From Pseudopedobacter sp044361595 (lineage in GTDB: Bacteria > Bacteroidota > Bacteroidia > Sphingobacteriales > Sphingobacteriaceae): DNA of 64,000 nt. Where the stretch lies: NCBI GenBank assembly GCA_044361595.1, contig JBIKIN010000006.1, forward strand, positions 62,001 to 126,000. Direction: 5' to 3'. The stretch's first letter is position 1. Each line of letters starts with the position of its first letter. Below are positions 33,394-40,922 of this stretch, in pieces. Below the pieces are notes generated by a model. That model was not told the DNA's origin. It saw only the letters and a list, made by a program, of their open reading frames with translations, and searched no databases. A program made the translations under genes and the position numbers.

Positions 33394-33434
33394 AAACAAA
33401 ATGGCTTAAATTATAAATTTAAGCCATTTTGTTT
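33394..33434. terminator. Bidirectional terminator hairpin
   Basis: Two perfect 19-bp arms (33394-33412 and 33416-33434, containing AAATGGCTTAAATT) flank ATA between convergent genes. A- and T-rich ends make it usable on both strands, serving the small membrane protein and the M48 protease genes. Confidence 0.88.
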
Positions 33435-33461
33435 TAATGTAAATTGAACTGAATTTCCTAC

Positions 33462-34913
33462 TTATTGTGCAATAACCTTAATCATCATACCTTTTGGTAC
33501 ACTTTCAGTTAATGTCATCCCATTTAAAATAGCAATTTCATTTTGCTTTTTGGGGTCCTTTTCGTTTCTGATAGATAGTAACTGTTGCAATGTCGTATTT
33601 TGAGTAGCCGTAATAATTTTAATTCTGTTTGGCTTGCGGTTAATAATTAATTGATCTGTTAACTGCTTAAAGCCAGATAAAGTACTATTAAAAACATTAC
33701 TATAATTGTTAAAATCGGCAATAGAACTAACCCCAATAATATGATAAACTAAATCTCCATATTGTATAAAATGAGAAATTGTTCTTAAAGCAGGAGATTG
33801 TTGTTGCACATTTTCTGGCTGGTCTGCAGTTACTTGTAATACTGATAAACCATTAATAGTTTGCGGGTTGCTTTGCACAACCGTTAAACCATATTTTTGC
33901 ATGGTTGTGTTTGCTGCTTCTTGCAATGTTTTGCCTTGTGCTAAAGCCAATATCATGATACCTTTACCATCAGATGATGACATTTGAAAAGATTGTGGGC
34001 TATTGTTATGCTTCCAATTTGCTGGTACCGGTAATTGAAATTTAAGTACGGGATGATAAAACATACTGTTTTCTACGAAACCTTGTTTAGGATCAGCTCC
34101 ATAAACTAGACCATCTATCATTTTTAAATAATTATTTCTATTGATAATGGCATTGGTTAATTTTTCTTTCTGCTTCCATTCTGCAGCTAAATTTTTAACT
34201 GTTGCCTTACGATCTGAAGGATTGGGGTGAGTAGATAAAAAATCAGGTAATTGATTTTCATTATTGGCAGAAAGTCTTTCTAAAGTTCCAAAGAAGTTTG
34301 CCATTTCGTTAGCATCATATTTTATTTTGGTCGAGTATTCCACGCCTAATTCATCAGATTGTCTTTCGGCATCTCTTCCAAATTTCAAAAACAATAAACC
34401 TAAACCTTCTGAAGCTTGTTGTCCAAATTTTGCCAATGTAGGAGAAATCACCATTCCTGCTAATAAACCCACTTGGCCAAGTGTAGCTTTAGTTTGTTGC
34501 GAAACCGTATGCCTAGCAGTAATGTGTCCTATTTCATGTCCCAAAACACCAGCAAATTCGGCTTCATTGTTAAAATTAGCCATAATCCCTCTGGTAAAAT
34601 AAACATAGCCTCCAGGTACTGCAAAAGCATTTACGACTTCAGAGTCAACAATTTTAAAATTGTACTCTAAATTTGGACGGTGCGATATCGCGGCCATTTG
34701 CTTTCCTTTGTTATTAATAAAGTCTTGTAGTTGTTTATTTTCATACAATCCATACTCGGCAATAATTTGCGGATCTGCCTCTTTACCCATTTGTATCTCT
34801 TGGGCTTCGCTCATCAAAACAACTTGCTTTTTACCAGTTACCGGATTTACGGCACAACTATTTATCAAAATTAAACAGCTAGTTATTGTAGCTAAGTATA
34901 TTACTTTTTTCAT
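33462..34913 (-). CDS. M48 family metalloprotease lipoprotein
   Basis: The 483-aa protein has a lipoprotein signal with lipobox INSC, then an M48 zinc peptidase domain with LGHEIGHITARHT (HExxH) and the third-ligand region RQSDELGVEY. A C-terminal part of about 200 residues lacks a named domain but ends in a LysM-like LSIRNEKDPKKQNEIAILNG stretch. It resembles BepA/LoiP-type periplasmic proteases that look after outer-membrane proteins. It stands alone. Confidence 0.9.
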   Translation of the reverse strand: MKKVIYLATITSCLILINSCAVNPVTGKKQVVLMSEAQEIQMGKEADPQIIAEYGLYENKQLQDFINNKGKQMAAISHRPNLEYNFKIVDSEVVNAFAVPGGYVYFTRGIMANFNNEAEFAGVLGHEIGHITARHTVSQQTKATLGQVGLLAGMVISPTLAKFGQQASEGLGLLFLKFGRDAERQSDELGVEYSTKIKYDANEMANFFGTLERLSANNENQLPDFLSTHPNPSDRKATVKNLAAEWKQKEKLTNAIINRNNYLKMIDGLVYGADPKQGFVENSMFYHPVLKFQLPVPANWKHNNSPQSFQMSSSDGKGIMILALAQGKTLQEAANTTMQKYGLTVVQSNPQTINGLSVLQVTADQPENVQQQSPALRTISHFIQYGDLVYHIIGVSSIADFNNYSNVFNSTLSGFKQLTDQLIINRKPNRIKIITATQNTTLQQLLSIRNEKDPKKQNEIAILNGMTLTESVPKGMMIKVIAQ

Positions 34914-34984
34914 TATTCTTTATTTAATACAAACCTATAAACAAATTTAATACCGTAATTAATTATCGGTTAAATTTTTTGTGT

Positions 34985-35090
34985 TAGCGGGTGAAAGGGT
35001 TTGTTCTTTTTCTGATTTTTCTTCGGAAAAAAACCGTAGCGAAGCGTAGCCCTGCAACACGCGACCCCGATTTTTCATCGGGGGAACACC
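34985..35090 (+). repeat. Degenerate dispersed intergenic element, variant form
   Basis: The segment starts TTAGCGGGTGAAAGGGTTTG, runs through AAAAACCGTAGCGAAGCG and TAGCCCTGCAACACGCG, and ends in the hairpin CCCCGAT-TTTTC-ATCGGGG. The AGCGAA...GCCC...CG order resembles the right half of the other copies, and CCGAT...ATCGG recurs at 52020. It is the main content of the 246-bp gap between the M48 and bacilliredoxin genes. Confidence 0.5.
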
Positions 35091-35130
35091 CCAAAAAAAA
35101 ACCGACATGAGTGTTATCCCAGTCGGTTTA
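35091..35130 (-). terminator. Rho-independent terminator of the bacilliredoxin gene
   Basis: On the minus strand AAACCGAC and GTCGGTTT pair around a 15-nt loop and are followed by an unbroken T-run. It begins 30 bp after the brxA-type stop codon. Confidence 0.85.
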
Positions 35131-35159
35131 ATATTTTGTGATTGTTTTTAAAACTTAGA

Positions 35160-35570
35160 CTAACAAAATTGATCAAAAGCACCAATTAGGTTATCGGCAA
35201 TCATTTGTGCCGGGCGACCTTCTATTTGATGACGCTCTATGATATGCACCAATTTACCATCTTTAAACAACGCCATTGATGGAGAAGATGGAGGATAAGG
35301 CAACATGTGATTCCTTGCTGCATCTACCGCTTCTTTTTCCATACCGGCAAAAACAGTTACAATTTTACTAGGTCTTTTACCTTCTTGAACGGCAATTTTT
35401 GCAGCCGGACGAGCATTTGCTGCTGCGCAACCACAAACAGAGTTTACGACAACAAAAGTAGTTCCTTCGCTATTGATAGCGTTTGCAACTTCTTCCGCAT
35501 TTTTTAATTCTTCAAATCCCACGCTTGTTAAATCTGTACGCATTGGGGCAACTAAATATTCTGGATACAT
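35160..35570 (-). CDS. BrxA/BrxB family bacilliredoxin
   Basis: The 136-aa thioredoxin-fold protein has the CGC active site in VVNSVCGCAAANARPAA, typical of the YphP/BrxA family. These proteins remove bacillithiol from mixed disulfides in the cytoplasm after oxidative stress; Bacteroidetes members fit the same family. A TAATTTTG -7 box lies on the minus strand at 35632-35625 with TTTA at the -33 position. It is divergent from ahcY. Confidence 0.92.
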   Translation of the reverse strand: MYPEYLVAPMRTDLTSVGFEELKNAEEVANAINSEGTTFVVVNSVCGCAAANARPAAKIAVQEGKRPSKIVTVFAGMEKEAVDAARNHMLPYPPSSPSMALFKDGKLVHIIERHQIEGRPAQMIADNLIGAFDQFC

Positions 35571-35712
35571 GTTTTTGAGTTAAAAGTTCAAAGTAATAAG
35601 TTGAAAGTTTTAAATTCAACAATACAAAATTAATCTTTTATGTTCTGATTGGTAAATTTGAGTATCAAGTTGATGTCATAAATCAAACATAACATTTCCC
35701 TAACATTAACAA

Positions 35713-35744
35713 TTTGACATTCACAAGCCTAAACCTTACCTTTG
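35713..35744 (+). promoter_or_regulatory. Promoter of ahcY
   Basis: TTTG (35713-35716), 20 nt, TACCTTTG (35737-35744): an exact Bacteroidetes promoter, with a leader of about 18 nt before the ATG at 35766. Confidence 0.8.
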
Positions 35745-35765
35745 CAATTCACTAAATAAATAACT

Positions 35766-37082
35766 ATGTCATCAGTAGAGACAACTTACGTACCTTACAA
35801 AGTGAAGGACATTTCCCTTGCAGAATGGGGAAGAAAAGAAATTGAATTAGCCGAAGCAGAAATGCCTGGTTTAATGGCACTTAGAGAAGAGTTTGGCGCT
35901 AGTCAACCACTTAAAGGTGCAAGAATTGCAGGATGTTTACACATGACCATCCAAACTGCAGTTTTAATTGAAACTTTAGTAGCTCTTGGAGCTGATGTTA
36001 CTTGGTCTTCTTGTAACATTTTTTCGACTCAAGACCATGCAGCGGCAGCTATTGCAGCGGCTGGAATTCCAGTTTATGCTTGGAAAGGCTTAAACGAAGA
36101 AGAATTTGATTGGTGTATTGAACAAACTTTGTTTTTTGGTGAAAACCGCGAGCCATTAAACATGATTTTAGATGATGGTGGCGATTTAACCAACATGGTA
36201 TTGGATAGATATCCTGAATTAGCAGCTGGCATTAAAGGAATTTCTGAAGAAACTACCACTGGCGTTCTACGTTTACACGACCGTGTTAAAAAAGGAACTT
36301 TACCAATGCCTGCTATCAACATCAACGATTCTGTAACTAAATCTAAATTTGATAACAAATATGGATGTAGAGAGTCTTTAGTTGATGCTATCCGTAGAGC
36401 AACCGACGTTATGATGGCTGGAAAAGTGGCTGTTGTTTGCGGTTATGGTGATGTGGGTAAAGGTTCTGCAGATTCATTAAAAAATGCAGGAGTAAGAGTT
36501 ATTGTAACTGAAATTGATCCAATTTGTGCTTTACAAGCTGCAATGGAAGGTTTTGAAGTTAAAAAATTAACTACTGCTATTAAAGAAGCTGATATTGTTG
36601 TTACAGCAACTGGAAATAAAGACATTGTTAGGGGCGAACATTTTGAAGCTTTAAAAGACAAAGCTATCGTTTGTAACATTGGTCACTTTGATAACGAAAT
36701 TGACATGGCTTGGTTAAACAAAAACCACGGTGCATCAAAAATCGAAATTAAACCACAAGTAGATAAATACACTATAGAAGGTAAAGATGTTATTGTTTTA
36801 GCCGAAGGTAGATTAGTAAACTTAGGTTGTGCAACTGGTCACCCATCTTTTGTAATGTCTAACTCATTTACTAACCAAACTTTAGCGCAAATGGAGCTTT
36901 GGACAAATGCTGCAGCTTATGAAAATAAGGTGTATGTATTACCAAAAACTTTAGACGAGAAAGTTGCTCGTTTACACTTAGCTAAGATTGGTGTAGAATT
37001 AGAAGAATTACGTAATGATCAAGCTGAGTACATTGGTGTAACAGTTGAAGGTCCGTTTAAATCTGATTCTTACAGATACTAA
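35766..37082 (+). CDS. ahcY: Adenosylhomocysteinase
   Basis: The 438-aa NAD-dependent enzyme splits S-adenosylhomocysteine into adenosine and homocysteine, relieving product inhibition of methyltransferases. Landmarks are HMTIQTAVLIETL near the N-terminus, the SSCNIFSTQDHAAAA signature, DDGGDLTN, the NAD-binding VVCGYGDVGKGSADSL, and the C-terminal tail GPFKSDSYRY with its conserved Lys and Tyr. Length and both ends match the family. It is monocistronic, with a clear promoter and terminator. Confidence 0.98.
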   Translation: MSSVETTYVPYKVKDISLAEWGRKEIELAEAEMPGLMALREEFGASQPLKGARIAGCLHMTIQTAVLIETLVALGADVTWSSCNIFSTQDHAAAAIAAAGIPVYAWKGLNEEEFDWCIEQTLFFGENREPLNMILDDGGDLTNMVLDRYPELAAGIKGISEETTTGVLRLHDRVKKGTLPMPAININDSVTKSKFDNKYGCRESLVDAIRRATDVMMAGKVAVVCGYGDVGKGSADSLKNAGVRVIVTEIDPICALQAAMEGFEVKKLTTAIKEADIVVTATGNKDIVRGEHFEALKDKAIVCNIGHFDNEIDMAWLNKNHGASKIEIKPQVDKYTIEGKDVIVLAEGRLVNLGCATGHPSFVMSNSFTNQTLAQMELWTNAAAYENKVYVLPKTLDEKVARLHLAKIGVELEELRNDQAEYIGVTVEGPFKSDSYRY

Positions 37083-37104
37083 GTATTAAGATTTAAGTAT
37101 CAAG

Positions 37105-37136
37105 ACCGTTCTGATTATCTCAGAACGGTTTTTTTT
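37105..37136 (+). terminator. Rho-independent terminator of ahcY
   Basis: ACCGTTCTGA (37105-37114) and TCAGAACGGT (37120-37129) form a perfect 10-bp stem with a 5-nt loop, followed by a run of eight T. It isolates ahcY from the ATPase gene downstream. Confidence 0.92.
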
Positions 37137-37269
37137 ATGACTTGAAATATTTTGATTTTTAATAAAAACCTACCAAAATATACAATAACAGCATTTCTAT
37201 TGTTGTTTCCTTGAAATTTAAATCATCTTTATCAGTAGTTTTGAGATGTAAAACATTGATTTTTTTATA

Positions 37270-37320
37270 AAATTAACCGTGAAATATTCAATTACTAATT
37301 GAATATTTCACGGTTAATTT
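37270..37320. promoter_or_regulatory. 51-bp perfect palindrome upstream of the DUF4143 ATPase
   Basis: Two 25-bp arms match perfectly around a single central base (37295). Each arm contains the word TTAACCGTGAAATATTCAA or its complement. A third copy of the word lies at 37352-37370, and a degenerate fourth half-site (GTGAAAATTTAAAT, 37332-37345) faces it. A palindrome this long and exact next to a promoter suggests a binding site for a multimeric regulator, or a cruciform-forming element. The rest of the 300-bp gap after ahcY is plain AT-rich sequence. Confidence 0.8.
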
Positions 37321-37350
37321 ATTTTTTAATAGTGAAAATTTAAATTAATA

Positions 37351-37382
37351 TTTGAATATTTCACGGTTAAAATATATATTTG
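37351..37382 (+). promoter_or_regulatory. Promoter of the DUF4143 ATPase, with operator word inside the spacer
   Basis: TTTG (37351-37354), 20 nt, then TATATTTG (37375-37382) is an exact promoter match. The third palindrome word TTGAATATTTCACGGTTAA (37352-37370) fills the space between the boxes, so a bound protein would block RNA polymerase. The -7 box touches the first ATG (37383); a start 4 nt after the box falls on the second ATG (37386). Confidence 0.7.
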
Positions 37383-38558
37383 ATGATGTTTGGCCGCAAA
37401 GTAATTGAGGATATTATAGAACTACTGGAAAATTTTCCATCAGTAATGCTTTATGGACCAAGACAAATAGGAAAAACAACCATTGCAAAAAGTATTGGGA
37501 ACAACTTTTCAAAAAAGACTCATTATTTCGATCTAGAAAAAGAAAGTGATGCTTTTCCCTTAAAAACAAATGCTCATGAATTTTTGATGAGCCTAAAAGA
37601 TGATTTAGTGATTTTAGACGAAGTACAGCTTTATCCTCAACTGCTCTCTTCGCTACGCTCTATCATCGACGAACATCGTATTGCAGGAAGGTTTATTTTA
37701 TTAGGCTCTGCCGATCCTCAATTAGTAACTGGCGTTTCTGAAAGTTTAGCAGGGAGAGTTATTTACAAAGAAATTAATCAGATTACATTGCTAGAGGCTT
37801 CGGCACAAAACGTTTCTTTAGAACAACATTGGTTTAGAGGAGGTTTTCCAGAAGCGTTACAGTTAAAATCTGATAAGATGTGGACCGAGTGGACACAAAG
37901 CTTTATCCAGACTTATATATTTAGAGATATTAATTTGCTATTTGGTATTAATTTAAGTCCGCAAATAATCTCTAAAATGTGGAGTATGTTAGCACACTTA
38001 AATGGTAGTATAGAAAATATGCAAGATTTGGGACGTTCTTTAGGGATTACTGGTACTAGCGCAAAAAAGTATTTAGACTATATGGAGGGTGCTTATTTAA
38101 TTAGGCGCTTGGCACCTTGGCATCAAAATAATGGAAAGCGTTTGGTAAAATCGCCTAAACTTTATGTGCGTACTTGGGGTGTTTTACACCATCTATTGCA
38201 AATAAGCACTTATAATCAACTGCAAATAAACCCAGCTTTAGGTGCGTCTTGGGAAGGTTACGTTGTAGAACAAATACATGCCGCAAAACCAAAAGATGTT
38301 GACTTATATTATTACCGTACACACCATGGTGCAGAAGTTGATTTAATTTTAGTAAAAGGTATAAAACCCGTGGCAACCATAGAAATTAAATATTCTAACG
38401 CTCCAGTTCTCTCTCGTGGTTATTACGAAAGCATATCGGATTTAGCAACTGAAAATAATTTTATAATCACACCAAATTCTAAAAAAGTAACATCAAAAGA
38501 AGGAGTATTAATTATCAGTTTAGAAGAGTTTTTAAAAGGAGATTACCTAAATATTTGA
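37383..38558 (+). CDS. AAA-type ATPase with DUF4143 C-terminal domain
   Basis: The 391-aa protein has an N-terminal AAA_14 domain with Walker A YGPRQIGKTTIA (residues 24-35) and Walker B DLVILDEVQ (about residue 80). A central winged-helix-like part follows (DLGRSLGITGTSAKKYLDYM), then a DUF4143 nuclease-like domain with VDLILVKG and ATIEIKYSN. Functions of this widespread family are poorly known. The start is ATG 37383 or 37386. It stands alone behind the palindrome described at 37270, which its own winged helix might bind. Confidence 0.85.
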   Translation: MMFGRKVIEDIIELLENFPSVMLYGPRQIGKTTIAKSIGNNFSKKTHYFDLEKESDAFPLKTNAHEFLMSLKDDLVILDEVQLYPQLLSSLRSIIDEHRIAGRFILLGSADPQLVTGVSESLAGRVIYKEINQITLLEASAQNVSLEQHWFRGGFPEALQLKSDKMWTEWTQSFIQTYIFRDINLLFGINLSPQIISKMWSMLAHLNGSIENMQDLGRSLGITGTSAKKYLDYMEGAYLIRRLAPWHQNNGKRLVKSPKLYVRTWGVLHHLLQISTYNQLQINPALGASWEGYVVEQIHAAKPKDVDLYYYRTHHGAEVDLILVKGIKPVATIEIKYSNAPVLSRGYYESISDLATENNFIITPNSKKVTSKEGVLIISLEEFLKGDYLNI

Positions 38559-38588
38559 AACATACTATAAAAGAGAATTTTAAAACCT

Positions 38589-38596
38589 TACCTTTG
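38589..38596 (+). promoter_or_regulatory. -7 box of the J/KTSC gene
   Basis: TACCTTTG within AAAACCTTACCTTTGC, the same context as before engB and ahcY. The leader would be about 60 nt long before the ATG at 38660. No well-spaced -33 TTTG is seen. Confidence 0.55.
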
Positions 38597-38659
38597 CGCC
38601 AAAATTCTGATAATTAAAGCACAATTGAATAATTAATTATCTCTCAAAAATTAAATAAA

Positions 38660-39106
38660 ATGAAAAAGATAACTGATTATAGAAAATTATTAGAAGTTAG
38701 TGAAACTGCAACTTTAGCTGAGTTAAAATCGGTTTACCGAAGCTTGATGAAAACATATCACCCAGATAAATTTCAAGACGAGGTAGAAAAAGCAAATGCC
38801 GAAGAAACCAGTACCAAAATGATTGAAGCCTACCATTTTTTGGTAAGTATTGCGCCAGAAACTCGTGAGCAAAATTTAACAGCTTATACTGAAACCATCA
38901 CCAATTCAAATATTCAAGATTTTGAGTACAAATCGCAAGTTTTAACTGTTGATTTTTACGATGGAAACACTTACGAATATTTTGATGTGCCAAAAGCTGT
39001 TTATGTGAAATTAGTTAATGCAGATAGCAGAGGAAGATTTGCAAGACGACATATTTTTAACGAGTACGTTTATAGAAGTACTAGCAAATTAGTGGCAACA
39101 GCTTAA
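38660..39106 (+). CDS. J-domain plus KTSC-domain protein
   Basis: Residues 1-70 form a J domain with the essential HPD tripeptide in MKTYHPDKF, so it may recruit an Hsp70 (DnaK). Residues about 90-148 match a KTSC domain (LTVDFYDGNTYEYFDVP, then VKLVNADSRGRF and the closing FNEYVYR). KTSC domains are small and of unclear, possibly nucleic-acid-binding, function. The protein is 148 aa and has no glycine-rich or zinc domain of full DnaJ. It stands alone. Confidence 0.8.
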   Translation: MKKITDYRKLLEVSETATLAELKSVYRSLMKTYHPDKFQDEVEKANAEETSTKMIEAYHFLVSIAPETREQNLTAYTETITNSNIQDFEYKSQVLTVDFYDGNTYEYFDVPKAVYVKLVNADSRGRFARRHIFNEYVYRSTSKLVATA

Positions 39107-39111
39107 TTTTT

Positions 39112-39175
39112 TTTTGCGTTAGGGATTGTCCTTCAGACTCCCCAGGAGAAATGAAAATCCTTTTTGCTTGCCTTC
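39112..39175 (+). repeat. Degenerate dispersed intergenic element (copy 5)
   Basis: TTTGCGTTAGGGATTGTCC, then AGGAGAAATGAAAATCC and TTTTTGC. It aligns in order with the minus-strand reading of 6942-7045, with a few gaps. It occupies the gap between the J/KTSC gene and the small lipoprotein gene; downstream lies CTTCGACTACACTCTGAC, also typical of such repeats. Confidence 0.6.
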
Positions 39176-39251
39176 GACTACACTCTGACTGACAACCAAA
39201 AATATTGTAATGTAAAGCCCGCCAGAACGCTCAAAACATTATATTTATACC

Positions 39252-39584
39252 ATGAAAAAATGCTTACTAGTTTTTATTTCTTTTATAGTTCTAATATCTT
39301 GTAATCAGGAAAATCCAAAATCAGCCAAAAAAACAACTGCAATTAACAAAGTAGTAGAAGCATCTTGCGGGCAATGTAATTTCAAATTAAAAACTCAAAA
39401 AGGTTGTGATTTAGCTGTAAGAATTGATGGTAAAGCTTATTTTGTTGATGGAAGTAACATAGACGACCATGGCAACGCCCACGCCGATGAAGGTTTTTGT
39501 AATGCAATTTCTAAAGCTAGTGTAAAAGGAGAAATTATAAAAGGTAGATTTAAAGCGTCGGAATTTAAATTACTGAAAGATTAG
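39252..39584 (+). CDS. Small lipoprotein, DUF6370-like
   Basis: The 110-aa protein has a lipoprotein signal (lipobox LISC at Cys 17) and a mature domain with a CGQC motif, a later CDLAVRIDGKAYFVDG stretch, HGNAHADEGFCNAI and a closing GEIIKGRFKASEFKLL. This pattern resembles a small uncharacterised lipoprotein family I recall as DUF6370; the number should be checked. The four Cys and several His suggest metal binding or disulfides in the periplasm. It precedes pdxJ by 40 bp but pdxJ has its own promoter. Confidence 0.72.
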   Translation: MKKCLLVFISFIVLISCNQENPKSAKKTTAINKVVEASCGQCNFKLKTQKGCDLAVRIDGKAYFVDGSNIDDHGNAHADEGFCNAISKASVKGEIIKGRFKASEFKLLKD

Positions 39585-39613
39585 TAAAAACAATTTAAAA
39601 GCTTGAGCATTCT

Positions 39614-39621
39614 TATATTTG
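39614..39621 (+). promoter_or_regulatory. -7 box of pdxJ, 3 nt before the ATG
   Basis: TATATTTG is an exact TAnnTTTG. With the usual distance, transcription starts at about 39625, which is the A of the ATG, so the mRNA should be leaderless. Confidence 0.55.
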
Positions 39622-39624
39622 TAT

Positions 39625-40347
39625 ATGTCTCAAGCAAAACTTTCTGTCAATATTAATAAAATAGCCACTTTACGTAACTCTAGAGGTGGCGATAATCCAA
39701 ATCTTGTAAAAACCGCATTAGATTGTGAGCGTTTTGGCGCACAAGGAATAACGGTGCACCCAAGGCCAGATGAACGCCATATTCGTTATCAAGATGTTTA
39801 TGACTTAAAAGCTAAAATCAGTACTGAATTTAATATTGAAGGTAATTGCCAAGAAGATAAATTTGTAAAATTGGTTTTGGCAAACAAGCCTGCTCAAGTT
39901 ACCTTGGTGCCAGATGTTTTAGGACAAATTACCTCTAACCATGGCTGGGACACCATTAAACACCAAAATTATTTACAAGATATTATTGCTGTTTTTAAGG
40001 CGGAAAATATTCGAGTTTCCATTTTTGTAGATCCAAATCCAGAAATGATTGAGGCCGCAAAAACTACCGGAACTGATCGTATTGAACTATACACCGAAGC
40101 TTATGCATCTAATTATCATCACGATAAAGAAGAAGCAATTGCGCCTTATATTTTAGCGGCACAAACAGCAAATAAAGTAGGTTTAGGTATAAATGCTGGC
40201 CACGACTTAGATTTACAAAATCTAAAATATTTTGCTCAACACATTCATAATTTATTAGAAGTGAGCATTGGGCATGCTTTAATTTGCGACGCTTTGTACC
40301 TAGGTTTAGAGAATACCATTCAGCGGTATTTGTATCAATTGAAATAA
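39625..40347 (+). CDS. pdxJ: Pyridoxine 5'-phosphate synthase
   Basis: The 240-aa TIM-barrel enzyme closes the pyridoxine ring from 1-deoxyxylulose 5-phosphate and 3-amino-1-hydroxyacetone phosphate. The N-terminal LSVNINKIATLRNSRGG, ITVHPRPDERHI, the ELYTEAYA segment and GINAGHDLDLQNL are all diagnostic. ATG 39625 (MSQAKLSV) matches the family N-terminus; the TTG two codons upstream is part of the -7 box. It is followed by a toxin-antitoxin pair with its own promoter. Confidence 0.96.
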   Translation: MSQAKLSVNINKIATLRNSRGGDNPNLVKTALDCERFGAQGITVHPRPDERHIRYQDVYDLKAKISTEFNIEGNCQEDKFVKLVLANKPAQVTLVPDVLGQITSNHGWDTIKHQNYLQDIIAVFKAENIRVSIFVDPNPEMIEAAKTTGTDRIELYTEAYASNYHHDKEEAIAPYILAAQTANKVGLGINAGHDLDLQNLKYFAQHIHNLLEVSIGHALICDALYLGLENTIQRYLYQLK

Positions 40348-40348
40348 T

Positions 40349-40356
40349 TATATTTG
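40349..40356 (+). promoter_or_regulatory. -7 box of the toxin-antitoxin pair
   Basis: TATATTTG, starting one base after the pdxJ stop codon, with a leader of about 19 nt before the antitoxin ATG. It gives the module its own promoter, as expected for an autoregulated unit. A TTTG lies 16 nt upstream, closer than the usual 20. Confidence 0.5.
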
Positions 40357-40378
40357 GGTTAGTAAAAAATTAATCGCC

Positions 40379-40633
40379 ATGACAACAAAAGCAATTAGAG
40401 ATAAATTACAAGATTATATTAAAACAGCTGATGATAAAAAAATCAAAGCTATTTTTACTTTGGTTGAGGGTGATATGGAAGAGAAATATAATTGGTGGGA
40501 AGATGAAAAGTTTGTAGCAGAATTAGATGATCGAGTAAAAAGATATGAAGAAGGAACTGATAAAGCTTTTACTTTTGAGGAAGTGAAAGAAGAGCTCACA
40601 AAACGAAAAAACAAAATAAGTGAGCAAATATAA
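40379..40633 (+). CDS. Antitoxin-like partner of RelE/ParE toxin
   Basis: The 84-aa acidic, helical protein has no strong domain signature but follows the common pattern of small Bacteroidetes antitoxins: an N-terminal helical part (IRDKLQDYIKTADDKKIKAI) and a C-terminal region with FVAELDDRVKRYEEGTDKAF. That late RVKRYEEG-like stretch precedes the segment that would wrap the toxin. It overlaps the toxin gene by 14 bp, the usual antitoxin-first order. Assignment rests mainly on the neighbour. Confidence 0.75.
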   Translation: MTTKAIRDKLQDYIKTADDKKIKAIFTLVEGDMEEKYNWWEDEKFVAELDDRVKRYEEGTDKAFTFEEVKEELTKRKNKISEQI

Positions 40634-40913
40634 GGTTAGAGTATTAATAAAGGCTAGAAAAGAAGTCTTTGATGCTTTTGACTGGTATGAAGAACAACAA
40701 GAAGGTTTAGGAGATAAATTTAGCGAAGAGATCCAGATTTCAATAAATAAGATTCAACTTAATCCAAACCATCATCCTCTAAAAACAATCTCATTAAGAG
40801 AATTTGTTGTTAAAAAATATCCTTTTGTAATTGTTTATAAGATTAGTGAAAGAAGAGAAGAGATAATTATAACCTCCATCTTCCACACCAAAAGAAATCC
40901 AAAACTTAAATAG
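40620..40913 (+). CDS. RelE/ParE-family toxin
   Basis: The 97-aa basic protein has the RelE/ParE fold pattern: an N-terminal beta strand (KVRVLIKARKEV), the helical AFDWYEEQQEGLGDKF hairpin with the family-typical later NPNHHPLK, and the closing strands FVVKKYPFVIVYKIS and IIITSIFH. The start is GTG at 40620, inside the antitoxin gene. RelE members cleave mRNA at the ribosome and ParE members poison gyrase; which applies here is not clear from sequence. Confidence 0.85.
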   Translation: MSKYKVRVLIKARKEVFDAFDWYEEQQEGLGDKFSEEIQISINKIQLNPNHHPLKTISLREFVVKKYPFVIVYKISERREEIIITSIFHTKRNPKLK

Positions 40914-40922
40914 GATTTGATC

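Noticed and set aside
37383..38558. ATPase gene as part of an insertion sequence
   Set aside because: The palindrome is on one side only, no transposase motif or target duplication is seen, and the 3' side leads directly to an ordinary gene.
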